Position numbers and translations under genes: made by a program | DNA from: Streptomyces sparsogenes | Lineage (GTDB): Bacteria; Actinomycetota; Actinomycetes; Streptomycetales; Streptomycetaceae | Direction: 5' to 3' | DNA length: 64,000 bases | Assembly: GCF_001704635.1 (NCBI RefSeq) | Contig: NZ_MAXF01000121.1 | Span: 1-64,000 of the forward strand | Notes under the pieces: model-generated | Database searches by the model: none | The model's input: only the letters and a program-made list of their open reading frames with translations | Told to the model about the DNA's origin: nothing | In this document: piece after piece, positions 32,984 through 40,885 of the stretch | Layout of the letters: every line of letters starts with the position of its first letter | Numbering within the stretch: the stretch's first letter is position 1

Positions 32984-33729
32984 CCGTGTCGGAGCGCTAC
33001 CGGCAAGCGTGGGAAGGCTACTGGCGGAACACCTCGGACGCGCCGGGCGAGGCCATCTGGGACACGGACCCGTCGCTGGCGGCGATTCCGCACCTGCGGC
33101 TGCTGACCCCGTACGCCGACACCGGACTGCCGATCGTGGACCTCGGCTGCGGCAACGGCACCCAGACCCGCTGTCTGGCCGCCCACTTCCCGCGCGCCCT
33201 CGGCGTGGACCTGTCCCGGGCGGCCATCGACCACGCGCGGCGCGCCGATACGGCGAAGGTGGCCGAGTTCGAGCAGCTCAACCTCACCGACGCCGAGGCC
33301 GTACGCGAACTGCACGAGCGCCTCGGCGACGCCAACGTCTACCTGCGCGCGGTCATCCACCAGAGCGACCCGTCGGACCGGCGGCCGGTGGCCGAGGCGG
33401 TGGCGACCTTACTGGGGCGGCGCGGGCGGGCGTTCGTGGCCGAGCTGACCGAGGAGTCCAAGACCGTACTGCGGTTGGCCGCCCAGGACCCCGGGGGCCC
33501 GCCGCCCAAGCTCCGCCGGGTGTTCGACCACGGCCTGCGCCCCGCCGACGCGCAGGACGCGGAGGTGCCGGAGCTGCTGCGCGAGGCGGGGCTGACCGTG
33601 CTGGCCCAGGGGCCCACCACCCTGCCGCAGACCGAGTACCGGGCGGACGGGACGCGGATCGACCTGCCGGCGCGGTGGTTCGTGGTGGCTCCGGGCACCG
33701 CTCCGCCCGGCGAGGCCTCCCGGGCCTGA
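32980..33729 (+). CDS. class I SAM-dependent methyltransferase coupled to the SpoIIE gene, TTA-containing
   Basis: This 249-residue methyltransferase has the SAM motif VDLGCGNGTQTRCLAAHFP with acidic LGVDLS in motif post-I. The catalytic region is not typical of any substrate class I can name. ATG 32980 overlaps the SpoIIE stop (ATGA). Codon 144 (33409-33411) is TTA, a second bldA checkpoint in the same operon. The substrate may be a protein or small molecule linked to the sigma-factor switch, but that is speculation. Confidence 0.9.
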   Translation: MTVSERYRQAWEGYWRNTSDAPGEAIWDTDPSLAAIPHLRLLTPYADTGLPIVDLGCGNGTQTRCLAAHFPRALGVDLSRAAIDHARRADTAKVAEFEQLNLTDAEAVRELHERLGDANVYLRAVIHQSDPSDRRPVAEAVATLLGRRGRAFVAELTEESKTVLRLAAQDPGGPPPKLRRVFDHGLRPADAQDAEVPELLREAGLTVLAQGPTTLPQTEYRADGTRIDLPARWFVVAPGTAPPGEASRA

Positions 33730-33741
33730 ACGCCACGGTCA

Positions 33742-34608
33742 TCATGCCCGTTCGGCGGTGGTGGCCCCGTGACGAGCCGCCGGTGTCCGCGTGGCGGAGG
33801 CGAGGAGCGCCAGTTTGTCGGCGCTGTCGCTGCCGGGGTCCGGGTGGTAGATGACGAGCGTCTGGCCCGCCGTGCCGCTGCCGCCGATGCCCAGCCGCTC
33901 CCGGTTGAGCCGGAGGAGACCGACCTGGGGGTGGTCGAGGTGCTTGAGTTCACCCTCGCACGCCACCACGTCGTGGCGTGCCCAGAGCCGGCTGAAGCGG
34001 GGGCTGGCGAGGGAGAGTTCGCCGACGAGCTCGATGAAGCGGGGGTCGTCCGTGTCGGTGCCGACGGACGCGCGGAAGCCGGCCACCAGGCACCCGGCGG
34101 CGTCCTCCCAGTCCGAGTAGAGGGCCTGTTCGGCGGGGTCGAGGAACGCGTCCCGCAGGCGGTTGGCCCCCGTCGTGAGGCGCGGTGACACGGCGGTCGC
34201 CAAGGCGTTGGCGGCGAGGACGTCGAGATAGCGGCCCTCGACGTAGGCCGGGAAGGGGAGCGCGGCGACGAGCCCCGCTATGCCCGGCGGGACCGTCTCC
34301 TTCCGGGCGCGCCGCCGGCGCCGCCGGGGCTTCTCGGCGCCGAGGCTCAGCAGGTACGCCGTCGCGTCGTCGTCGAGTCGGAGCACGCGGGCGAGGGACT
34401 CCAGGACCTGCACGGAGGGGTTGCGGTCGCGGCCCTGTTCCAGGCGCAGGTAGTAGTCGGCGCTGATGCCGGCGAGCATCGCGACCTCTTCCCGGCGCAG
34501 GCCCGGCACGCGCCGTATCCCCACCACGGGGATACCGGCCTGTTCGGGAGTGACCAGCTCACGGCGCGCGCGTATGTAATCGCCCAGCGGGTTTCGTTCG
34601 TCGGCCAT
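33742..34608 (-). CDS. XRE-family regulator with MmyB-like ligand-binding domain
   Basis: This 288-residue protein has an N-terminal helix-turn-helix (IRARRELVTPEQAGIP with RRVPGLRREEVAMLAGISADYYLRLEQGRDRNPSVQVLESLARVL) followed by the MmyB-like domain (FPAYVEGRYLDVLAANALATAVSP, LYSDWEDAAGCLVAGFR). Such regulators often repress a divergent oxidoreductase or hydrolase, exactly the layout here: the alpha/beta hydrolase starts 138 bp away on the other strand. The ligand is unknown. It ends 12 bp from the convergent methyltransferase gene. Confidence 0.93.
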   Translation of the reverse strand: MADERNPLGDYIRARRELVTPEQAGIPVVGIRRVPGLRREEVAMLAGISADYYLRLEQGRDRNPSVQVLESLARVLRLDDDATAYLLSLGAEKPRRRRRRARKETVPPGIAGLVAALPFPAYVEGRYLDVLAANALATAVSPRLTTGANRLRDAFLDPAEQALYSDWEDAAGCLVAGFRASVGTDTDDPRFIELVGELSLASPRFSRLWARHDVVACEGELKHLDHPQVGLLRLNRERLGIGGSGTAGQTLVIYHPDPGSDSADKLALLASATRTPAARHGATTAERA

Positions 34609-34702
34609 CCCACCACCGTAATGCGCGCGATCGGGCGCCTGCCTGGTCCTGTCACCCCCAGGATCGCGGGGGCCCTGGCTGGGGCGGGGCCCGGGCGGCA
34701 GC

Positions 34703-34730
34703 GTGTTCGGCGGCCCACCGGGCCGAACAC
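34703..34730. promoter_or_regulatory. 9-10-9 inverted repeat upstream of the hydrolase gene
   Basis: Positions 34703-34711 (GTGTTCGGC) pair perfectly with 34722-34730 (GCCGAACAC). It ends 16 bp before the hydrolase start and lies in the XRE-hydrolase divergent region. It could be the XRE operator or a leader hairpin. Confidence 0.5.
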
Positions 34731-34746
34731 CGCGAGGAGCGAAGAC

Positions 34747-35472
34747 ATGACAACGTATCTGCTGGTACACGGGTCCTGGCACAGTGGCCGGGCCTGGGAC
34801 CGCGTGGTCCCGCTGCTGACGGCGGCCGGACATCGGGCGATCGCGCCGTCCCTGACCGGCTACGGCGACAAGGCGCATCTGCTCGGCCCCGAGGTGGGGC
34901 TCGACACCCACGTCGAGGACGTCGTCCGGCTGATCACCGGGGAAGACCTCACCGATGTCGTGCTCGTCGGCCACAGCTACGCCGGGCTGGTCATCTCGTC
35001 CGTGACCAACCAGATACCGGAGCGGATCGCGCACCTCGTCTACCTCGACGCGATGGTCCCGGAGCACGGCGAGACGGCGGCCGATGTCCTCCCCGTCGCC
35101 CAGAAGGTGATCGACCGTGCCCTGGCGTCCGAGAGCGGCTGGCGCGTGCCGCCGCCGCCCGAAATGCCGGGTCCCGCCGGTCTGTTCGGCGTCACCGACC
35201 CGGAGGACGTGGCGTGGCTGCGCACCATGCTGTCGGATCAGCCGGTGCGCTGCCTCCAGCAGCCGGTCCGGCTGGACAACCCGGCAGTGAACGGGATCGC
35301 GCGGACGCACGTCCACTGCACCGCCGTCGAGCTGGACGGCTTCGTCCGGCGCCCCGTCCCCGCGACCCAGCCGAACGGCTCCCCCTCTCAGGTGTGGGAA
35401 CTGCCGACCGGCCACGACTGCATGATCACCATGCCGGTCGAACTCACCGACCTCCTGCTCAAGCTCGGCTGA
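34747..35472 (+). CDS. alpha/beta hydrolase
   Basis: This 241-residue hydrolase has the oxyanion segment LLVHGSWHSGRAWDRV, the nucleophile elbow VLVGHSYAGLV (Ser80), the acid region VYLDAMVPEHGE and the catalytic histidine in LPTGHDCMITMP. It resembles the salicylate-esterase or hydroxynitrile-lyase-like (MES) branch of small hydrolases. The substrate is unknown. GAGGAG precedes ATG 34747. Regulation by the divergent XRE protein is likely. Confidence 0.92.
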   Translation: MTTYLLVHGSWHSGRAWDRVVPLLTAAGHRAIAPSLTGYGDKAHLLGPEVGLDTHVEDVVRLITGEDLTDVVLVGHSYAGLVISSVTNQIPERIAHLVYLDAMVPEHGETAADVLPVAQKVIDRALASESGWRVPPPPEMPGPAGLFGVTDPEDVAWLRTMLSDQPVRCLQQPVRLDNPAVNGIARTHVHCTAVELDGFVRRPVPATQPNGSPSQVWELPTGHDCMITMPVELTDLLLKLG

Positions 35473-35481
35473 AGGCGGGCC

Positions 35482-37191
35482 TCAGCGTCCCGCGCGCAGC
35501 GTGATGACGGTGGCCGTGCCGAGTGAGCCCGCGGTGCGGATCGTACGGGTCGTGGTGGCCCGCCCGCCGATGAGGCGCCGCAGGGAGGCGGGGCCGGGCT
35601 GGAGCCGGCCCCGCTCGAACAGGACCAGGCTCACCTCGACCCCGGAGGGCGGCGACATGCGCCGGTACTGGCCGTAGGTGACCGCGTCGCAGCCCGAGTA
35701 CCAGCCGAGGTCGGGCTCGTAGCCGGTGACCAGCAGGCAGGGTCGGTCGCCCGCGAGCTGCCGGGCCACGGCGACGGTGGACAGGTGTTGGGCGTGCGGG
35801 CCCGGAGTGGCGGCGTGCGCCACGTACTGGGCGGTCGCCGGCACGGTGACGGCGGCCAGCGCGGCGACGGCGGTGAGCACGGTCGCGGACCAGCGGCCGG
35901 CCGCCTCGGCGAGGGTCTGCACGCCGAGCACGGTCAGCAGGGCGACGGACAGGTAGACGAAGCGGGGCTCGCCGTCCGTGGCCACGCCGAGCATCACGAA
36001 GGTGAGGACGGCGGTCAGGCCCAGGAACACGCGCCGCCGGTCGTGGGGCCGCGGCCGGTGGTGGCGGCGGCGCCGGAGCGCGGCGCCCAGCCCCCACAGC
36101 CCGGCGGCCATCAGGACGGCGCCGAGGTCACCGGCCAGCCGGTACGGGAAGACGGACACGTAGTAGACGAGGCCGTCGCCCACATAGCTCCGGCCGGCCT
36201 GCTCGGTCGCGGAGAGGATCAGGCCGAGCGGGCTGCCCGTGACCTCGGTGGCGTAGACGAAGTGCGGTATCAGCCCGGCGACGAAGACGGCGGCGCACAG
36301 GGCGAGCCGGCGGCCTTGGGCCAGCCACGCCCGGGGGCCGTACGCGACGACGGCGGCGATGACGACGGCCCCGAGGGTGCCCACCACGCCGTACCGCAGA
36401 TAGAAGGCCGCGAGGGCGGCGAAGGGCAGGACGGCCAGGGCCCGTGAACCCGGCTTCTCCTGGGCGCGGACGAGCAGGTGGACCACGATCAGCAGCAGGC
36501 CCGTGGCGCCGATGTCGTTGAGGAACTGCGGTACGCGGCGCAGGAAACCCAGCCCGCCGAGGAGCAACAGCGTGGCCACGACGGCCCGCCGGGGCGTGGT
36601 CAGCCGGGCGGCGACGAGATACGTCGTGGCGAGGGTGAACAGGACCAGCAGCAGCGCGACCACCCGCAGGGCGCCCACGTCGTCGTGGACGGCCAGGGCG
36701 AGCCGGCCGAGCGCGGGGAGCCCCACCGGGCGGTAGGTGCCCCAGCCCGCGTCCGGGGTGCCGTCGAGCCAGGAGCGGGCCTTGTTCGCGTACACCGCCT
36801 CCTCGTGGCCGATCAGCGGCTCGTGGTCCTGGAGAGCGGCCCACACGGCGGCGGCCGCCCCCAGCACCGCGACGGCGCCCGCCCACGCGGGTATGCGCCG
36901 CAGCCGGTCCGTGGCCCGGACGACCACGGGCGGCGGACCGGACGCCGCCCCGAATCCCCTTCCGGCGAGCAGCCACGCCGGGGTGGCGACGAGCAGCCAG
37001 GGCCAGGGCTGCCAGCCCGGAAGCCATCCGCCGACACCCACCGCGAGCAACCCCTGCTGCACGACGGCGGCGAGCGTCGTCACAACAGCCACCGCCAGGG
37101 CCACCCGGCGGCCCCACGGCGTCCTGGCCTTCCCGGACGCTTCCGGCGTGCCACGGACCGGGGCAGGGCGGATGGGGGCGGTGATGGGCAC
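35482..37191 (-). CDS. GT-C membrane glycosyltransferase (ArnT/PMT-like, GT39-type)
   Basis: This 569-residue polytopic protein has about 12-13 transmembrane helices. An acidic first loop (HEPLIGHEEAVYANKARSWLDGTPDAGWG) matches the GT-C catalytic loop of ArnT/protein mannosyltransferases. A short extracytoplasmic C-terminal domain follows (ACLLVTGYEPDLGWYSGCDAV). It should transfer a sugar from a polyprenyl-phosphate donor to an envelope acceptor. GAGG lies 6 nt before GTG 37191. It is divergent from the two-component system, which probably controls it. Confidence 0.88.
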   Translation of the reverse strand: MPITAPIRPAPVRGTPEASGKARTPWGRRVALAVAVVTTLAAVVQQGLLAVGVGGWLPGWQPWPWLLVATPAWLLAGRGFGAASGPPPVVVRATDRLRRIPAWAGAVAVLGAAAAVWAALQDHEPLIGHEEAVYANKARSWLDGTPDAGWGTYRPVGLPALGRLALAVHDDVGALRVVALLLVLFTLATTYLVAARLTTPRRAVVATLLLLGGLGFLRRVPQFLNDIGATGLLLIVVHLLVRAQEKPGSRALAVLPFAALAAFYLRYGVVGTLGAVVIAAVVAYGPRAWLAQGRRLALCAAVFVAGLIPHFVYATEVTGSPLGLILSATEQAGRSYVGDGLVYYVSVFPYRLAGDLGAVLMAAGLWGLGAALRRRRHHRPRPHDRRRVFLGLTAVLTFVMLGVATDGEPRFVYLSVALLTVLGVQTLAEAAGRWSATVLTAVAALAAVTVPATAQYVAHAATPGPHAQHLSTVAVARQLAGDRPCLLVTGYEPDLGWYSGCDAVTYGQYRRMSPPSGVEVSLVLFERGRLQPGPASLRRLIGGRATTTRTIRTAGSLGTATVITLRAGR

Positions 37192-37257
37192 GGGACACCT
37201 CACGGCAGACGGCGGCAGGGAAGGGCCCGATGCTCTCCCGGAGCCGCTGAGACGACG

Positions 37258-37284
37258 CTGAAGGATCCTGAAGACCTCTTCAGG
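37258..37284. promoter_or_regulatory. response-regulator box: CTGAAG direct repeat plus 8-2-8 palindrome
   Basis: CTGAAG occurs at 37258-37263 and 37268-37273, exactly 10 bp apart. The second copy is half of the perfect palindrome CCTGAAGA-CC-TCTTCAGG (37267-37284). It lies in the region between the glycosyltransferase and response-regulator genes and overlaps where the regulator's -35 should be; GATACT at 37304-37309 is a plausible -10 for a nearly leaderless transcript. Confidence 0.6.
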
Positions 37285-37315
37285 GGCGGCGGAAACGGCT
37301 GTGGATACTTGAGCG

Positions 37316-37993
37316 GTGCGGCTACTGGTGGTGGAAGACGAGGAAGGGCTCGCGGTCGCCCTGAAAAGGGGCCTGGAAGCGGCCGGATACGCGGTGGACG
37401 TGGCCCATGACGGCCTGGTCGGCCTGCACATGGCGCGCCAGAACCCGTATCAGGCGATCGTGCTCGACATCATGCTGCCCGGCCTCAACGGATACCGGGT
37501 CTGTGCCCGGCTCCGGGCGGAGGACATCGAGACGCCCATCCTGATGCTCACCGCCAAGAACGGCGAGTACGACGAGGCCGAGGCGCTGGACACCGGAGCC
37601 GACGACTTCCTCGCCAAGCCCTTCTCGTACGTGGTCCTCGAAGCCCGGCTGCGGGCCCTGCTCCGGCGCGGAGGCGCCCGCACCCGCACCGTGCTGCGCA
37701 TCGGGGACCTGTGGGTCGACCCCGCCAACCGGACCAGCGGCCGTGGCGACGTCCGGATCAGGCTGACCGCCAAGGAGTTCGCGGTGCTCGAATGCCTCGC
37801 CCGGCGGGCCGGTGAAGTCGTCCCCAAGACAGACATCGTCGATCAGGTCTGGTCGGCCGATTTCGAAGGCGACCTGAACATCGTCGAGGTGTACGTGAGC
37901 GCCCTGCGCCGCAAGGTCGACGCGCCCTTCGGCCGCGCGTCGATCGAGACGGTACGCGGCATCGGCTACCGCATGACCGGCCATGCCGCCTGA
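37316..37993 (+). CDS. OmpR/PhoB-family response regulator
   Basis: This 225-residue protein has a receiver domain with acidic pocket E7-D8, phosphoacceptor Asp51 (IVLDIMLPGLNGY), Thr79 and Lys101. A winged-helix effector follows (TAKEFAVLECLARRAGEVVPKTDIVDQVW and GIGYRM). It is similar to CutR/CseB-like regulators. GTG 37316 lies very close to a -10-like element, so translation may be leaderless. The stop overlaps the kinase gene by 11 bp. Likely targets are itself and the divergent glycosyltransferase gene. Confidence 0.95.
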   Translation: MRLLVVEDEEGLAVALKRGLEAAGYAVDVAHDGLVGLHMARQNPYQAIVLDIMLPGLNGYRVCARLRAEDIETPILMLTAKNGEYDEAEALDTGADDFLAKPFSYVVLEARLRALLRRGGARTRTVLRIGDLWVDPANRTSGRGDVRIRLTAKEFAVLECLARRAGEVVPKTDIVDQVWSADFEGDLNIVEVYVSALRRKVDAPFGRASIETVRGIGYRMTGHAA

Positions 37994-39233
37994 AGCGCGC
38001 AAGCCGATCGCCCTCCGGGTCGGGCTCGCGGCGGCCTGTCTGCTCGTCGCGACCGCCGCGTACGCGCGGTACCCGGATGCCGTGGACCGGCTACGGCGGC
38101 CCGAGGCCGGGGCCCCGGCCATCATGCTGCTCGTCGGCGCCACGGTGTGGGCGTTCTCGCGCTCCGTCCGGCGGGCCCTGTCCCTGCGGCTGCGCTTCGC
38201 GCTCGTGGTCGGTGCCGGTACGGCCCTCCTCTTCGCCGGCGAACTGTGGTGGTCGGTCACCACCGGCGGCTCCGCGTTCGGCTACCTGCCCGGCCTCGGG
38301 TGGGGACTGGCGTTCTGGGCACCCCTCGTCGTCGTGGTCCTCGCCGCCACCGCGTGGATCGCGGCGGACCGGGCGCTGCGCCCCGTCGAGGCCATCCGCC
38401 GCGAACTGGAGGACATCACGGCCCGGTCGCTGGGCCGCCGGGTGCCGGTCGCGTCCTCGGCCCCGGCCGACGAGATCGCCCGGCTTGCTCGGACCGTCAA
38501 TACGACCCTGGACCGGCTGGAGCGGTCCGCCGAACTCCAGCAGCGGTTCATCGCCGACGCCTCCCACGAACTGCGCAGCCCCCTCGCCGGGCTGCGGGCC
38601 TCCCTCGAATCGTCACTGACCCACCCGGAGGGGGTGGACTGGCAGGCCCGCGTGCGCGACGCGCTGCGGGACATCGTGCGGTTGCAGGACCTCAGCCACG
38701 ATCTGCTGCTCCTGGCCCAACTGGACGGCGGCGCGCCCGTCGCCGACACGCGGGTGAACCTCACCGACCTCGCCCACGACCTCGCCGTGGAACACCTCCA
38801 TCTGCCCCACCCCCGGCCCCTCGACATCCGCTGCGCCGCCGCCGACGACCCACCGGCCTGGGTCCGGGGCAGCGACGTCCAGCTCGAACGGCTGCTGCGC
38901 AACCTGCTGGGCAACGCCTGCCGTCACGCCGGCACCACGGTCGAGATCACGGTCCGTACCGAGCGCCACGAGAACGGGGCCACCGTCGTGTTCGAGGTCC
39001 GCGACGACGGCCCCGGCATCCCCGTGGCCGACCGGGAACGGGTCTTCAAACGCTTCAGCCGGCTGGAGGACGCCCGCACCCGGAAGTCCGGCGGGGCCGG
39101 GCTCGGCCTGGCCATCGCCCGCGAGATCGCGGTCCGCCACGGCGGCACCCTCCACTTCGCGGACGCCCCGCGCGGCGCGCGCGCCGTCGGCCGCCTGCCC
39201 TCGGCCACGACCACGGCCCCGGGCGGCGTCTAG
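37983..39233 (+). CDS. HAMP-containing sensor histidine kinase
   Basis: This 416-residue membrane kinase has four transmembrane helices (about residues 9-28, 44-60, 68-90 and 103-127), with a very short extracytoplasmic part. HAMP is at about 128-182. The phosphoacceptor is His195 (FIADASHELRSPLAGLRAS). The ATP domain has NLLGNACRHAG, DDGPGIP, FKRFSRL and GGAGLGLAI. With almost no external sensor domain, it probably senses membrane or envelope state. It partners with the overlapping response regulator. Confidence 0.95.
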   Translation: MPPEARKPIALRVGLAAACLLVATAAYARYPDAVDRLRRPEAGAPAIMLLVGATVWAFSRSVRRALSLRLRFALVVGAGTALLFAGELWWSVTTGGSAFGYLPGLGWGLAFWAPLVVVVLAATAWIAADRALRPVEAIRRELEDITARSLGRRVPVASSAPADEIARLARTVNTTLDRLERSAELQQRFIADASHELRSPLAGLRASLESSLTHPEGVDWQARVRDALRDIVRLQDLSHDLLLLAQLDGGAPVADTRVNLTDLAHDLAVEHLHLPHPRPLDIRCAAADDPPAWVRGSDVQLERLLRNLLGNACRHAGTTVEITVRTERHENGATVVFEVRDDGPGIPVADRERVFKRFSRLEDARTRKSGGAGLGLAIAREIAVRHGGTLHFADAPRGARAVGRLPSATTTAPGGV

Positions 39234-39293
39234 CGGGTTTCGGCCCGGCGGTGCACGGCCGGGTTCAGTTCGGCCGGGTTCAGGTGGCCTGGT

Positions 39294-39719
39294 TCACGTG
39301 GCCCGGTCGATCAGGCCGAGCAGGCCCGCGAGGGTTTCCCGCTGCTCGGGGCCGAGGGCTCCGAAAATCTCCCTGAGCACCTGTTCACCGGTGCCATGGG
39401 CGGCGTCGAGCGCCGCGCTTCCCTCGTCGGTGAGGCTGACGAGTTTGGCCCGGCGGTCGGCCGGGTCCGGAGTGCGTGCGACGAGGCCGTCGCGTTCGAG
39501 GGCGTCGACCGTCTCGGTGACCGTGCGGGCGGCGAGGTCGAGTCGCTGGGCCAGCGCGGACTGGCGGAGCCGGCCCTGCTCGGCGAGCACCCGCAGGAGT
39601 TTCGTGCGCGCGAGGGACGGCCCTCGCTCGGTCATCCGGTCGTCGACCACCCGCCGCACCCGATGCGACAGGACCAGGAAGCGCATTCCCAGCTCCTCGG
39701 GCGTCACCGTGCCGCTCAC
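39294..39719 (-). CDS. MarR-family transcriptional regulator
   Basis: This 141-residue MarR protein has the winged helix LRQSALAQRLDLAARTVTETVDALERDGLVARTPDPADRRAKLVSLTDEG. Dimerisation helices lie at both ends. GTG 39719 has AAGGAG 5 nt upstream. Two dyads between it and the divergent SDR gene are the probable operators. Most MarR proteins of this layout repress themselves and the divergent gene until a phenolic or oxidant ligand binds. Confidence 0.94.
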   Translation of the reverse strand: MSGTVTPEELGMRFLVLSHRVRRVVDDRMTERGPSLARTKLLRVLAEQGRLRQSALAQRLDLAARTVTETVDALERDGLVARTPDPADRRAKLVSLTDEGSAALDAAHGTGEQVLREIFGALGPEQRETLAGLLGLIDRAT

Positions 39720-39744
39720 CCGAACTCCTTCACTAGCCTAATGA

Positions 39745-39777
39745 TGAGGTGCCTCACTATATTGCTGAGGTACCTCA
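39745..39777. promoter_or_regulatory. two MarR operator dyads, 21 bp apart
   Basis: TGAGGTGCCTCA (39745-39756) and the perfect palindrome TGAGGTACCTCA (39766-39777) are centred 21 bp apart, two helical turns. They sit in the 80-bp space between the divergent MarR and SDR starts. On the minus strand TAGGCT (39740-39735) is a plausible -10 for the MarR gene. Confidence 0.75.
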
Positions 39778-39799
39778 TTATCTGCCGAGGAGGATTCCC

Positions 39800-40681
39800 G
39801 TGAATCATCGACCCGTCGCCGTGATCACCGGTGCGACGAGCGGACTGGGCCGGCTCACGGCGCTGGAACTGGCCCGCCGTGGCACCGCGCCGGTCATCGT
39901 GGCCCGCAGCCGGGCGCGGGCCGACGAGCTGCGCCGCGACATCGAGGGCGTCGCGCCGGGCGGCGCCCCCGTCGAGGTGTTCCTGGCCGACCTGTCCTCG
40001 TTGCGCGACGTACGCCGGGCCGGGCAGGAGATCGCCGCCCGCTGCCCGCGCATCGACGTCCTGGTCAACAACGCGGGCGTACACGCCTTCTCCCAGCGGA
40101 TCACCGCCGAGGGGCTGAGCGAGATGCCGGTGGTGAACTACCTCGCCCCGTGGCTCCTCACCCACACGCTCCGCGACGCGCTGATCGCCTCCGCCCCCGC
40201 GCGGATCGTCACCGTCGCCTCCGAGGCCGCCCGGCGCGCGGGCGGCCTCGACCCGGCGCGCGACCTGACCCTCACCGCCCCGTACGGGCGCCGCGCGTCG
40301 AGCCGCCTGTACGGGCGCACGAAGCTGATGGACATCATGTTCAGCGCGGAACTCGCCCGGCGGCTGACGGGTACCGGAGTCACGGCCAACTCCTGCGACC
40401 CGGGGTTCAACACCACCGGTCTCGGGCGCGACCTGCCCGGAGCCGGGGTGCTGGAGAAGGCGCTCACCCGCGCGGGCATCGGCGATCCACGGCGCGGCGC
40501 CGGCATCATCGTCCGGCTGGCCACCGACCCCGCGTTCGCCACGGTCACCGGCGGCTACTTCTCGGTGAAGGAGGCCAGGCCGTTGGAGTGTCCACCGCCG
40601 GGCCGGAGCGCCGAGACCCGGCGCGAGCTGTGGGAGGAGACGTCCCGCCTGGTCGAGAAGATCCTGGGCATCACCTTGTGA
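39800..40681 (+). CDS. SDR-family oxidoreductase (retinol-dehydrogenase-like)
   Basis: This 293-residue SDR has TGATSGLGRLTALELARRG, FLADLSSLRDV, NNAGVHAF and a serine-tyrosine-lysine triad in VASEAA...LYGRTKLMD, followed by CDPGFNTTGLGRDL. The long C-terminus and 'DLSSL' are typical of the retinol-dehydrogenase/protochlorophyllide-reductase-like group. GTG 39800 follows GAGGAGG; a longer in-frame start runs back through the operators and is unlikely. It is probably repressed by the divergent MarR protein. Confidence 0.93.
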   Translation: MNHRPVAVITGATSGLGRLTALELARRGTAPVIVARSRARADELRRDIEGVAPGGAPVEVFLADLSSLRDVRRAGQEIAARCPRIDVLVNNAGVHAFSQRITAEGLSEMPVVNYLAPWLLTHTLRDALIASAPARIVTVASEAARRAGGLDPARDLTLTAPYGRRASSRLYGRTKLMDIMFSAELARRLTGTGVTANSCDPGFNTTGLGRDLPGAGVLEKALTRAGIGDPRRGAGIIVRLATDPAFATVTGGYFSVKEARPLECPPPGRSAETRRELWEETSRLVEKILGITL

Positions 40682-40717
40682 CGCGCGCTCCGGGGCCCGC
40701 TTGGGAGGTCCGAGCGG

Positions 40718-40885
40718 TCAGCTCGGGGCCGGGGTGGGCGTGTCGTCGGCCTTGATGTCGAAGTTGATCTTTTTGCCGTCGACTGAGATCACCGTGACCG
40801 TCACGCCCAGGGTGCTGCCGTCGGCCGCGGTGAGCTTGCACCGGGTCGTGGTGTCGGCCTTGCCCACGAGGGGCGGCAAGTCGCG
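40718..40885 (-). pseudogene. C-terminal remnant of a DUF4333 domain protein
   Basis: Reading the minus strand from just after the ATPase stop gives about 55 codons: RDLPPLVGKADTTTRC, then KLTAADGSTLGVTVTV and ISVDGKKINFDIKADDTP, ending at TGA 40720-40718. This matches the end of DUF4333 domains, small secreted or membrane-anchored actinomycete proteins with a conserved cysteine. There is no start codon, signal peptide or N-terminal half. It begins right at the ATPase TAA and in the same frame. It looks like a gene cut by insertion or deletion. Confidence 0.7.

Noticed and set aside
35482..37431. Longer version of the glycosyltransferase starting upstream of 37191
   Set aside because: It would run across the two-component promoter region; GTG 37191 has a well-placed GAGG.
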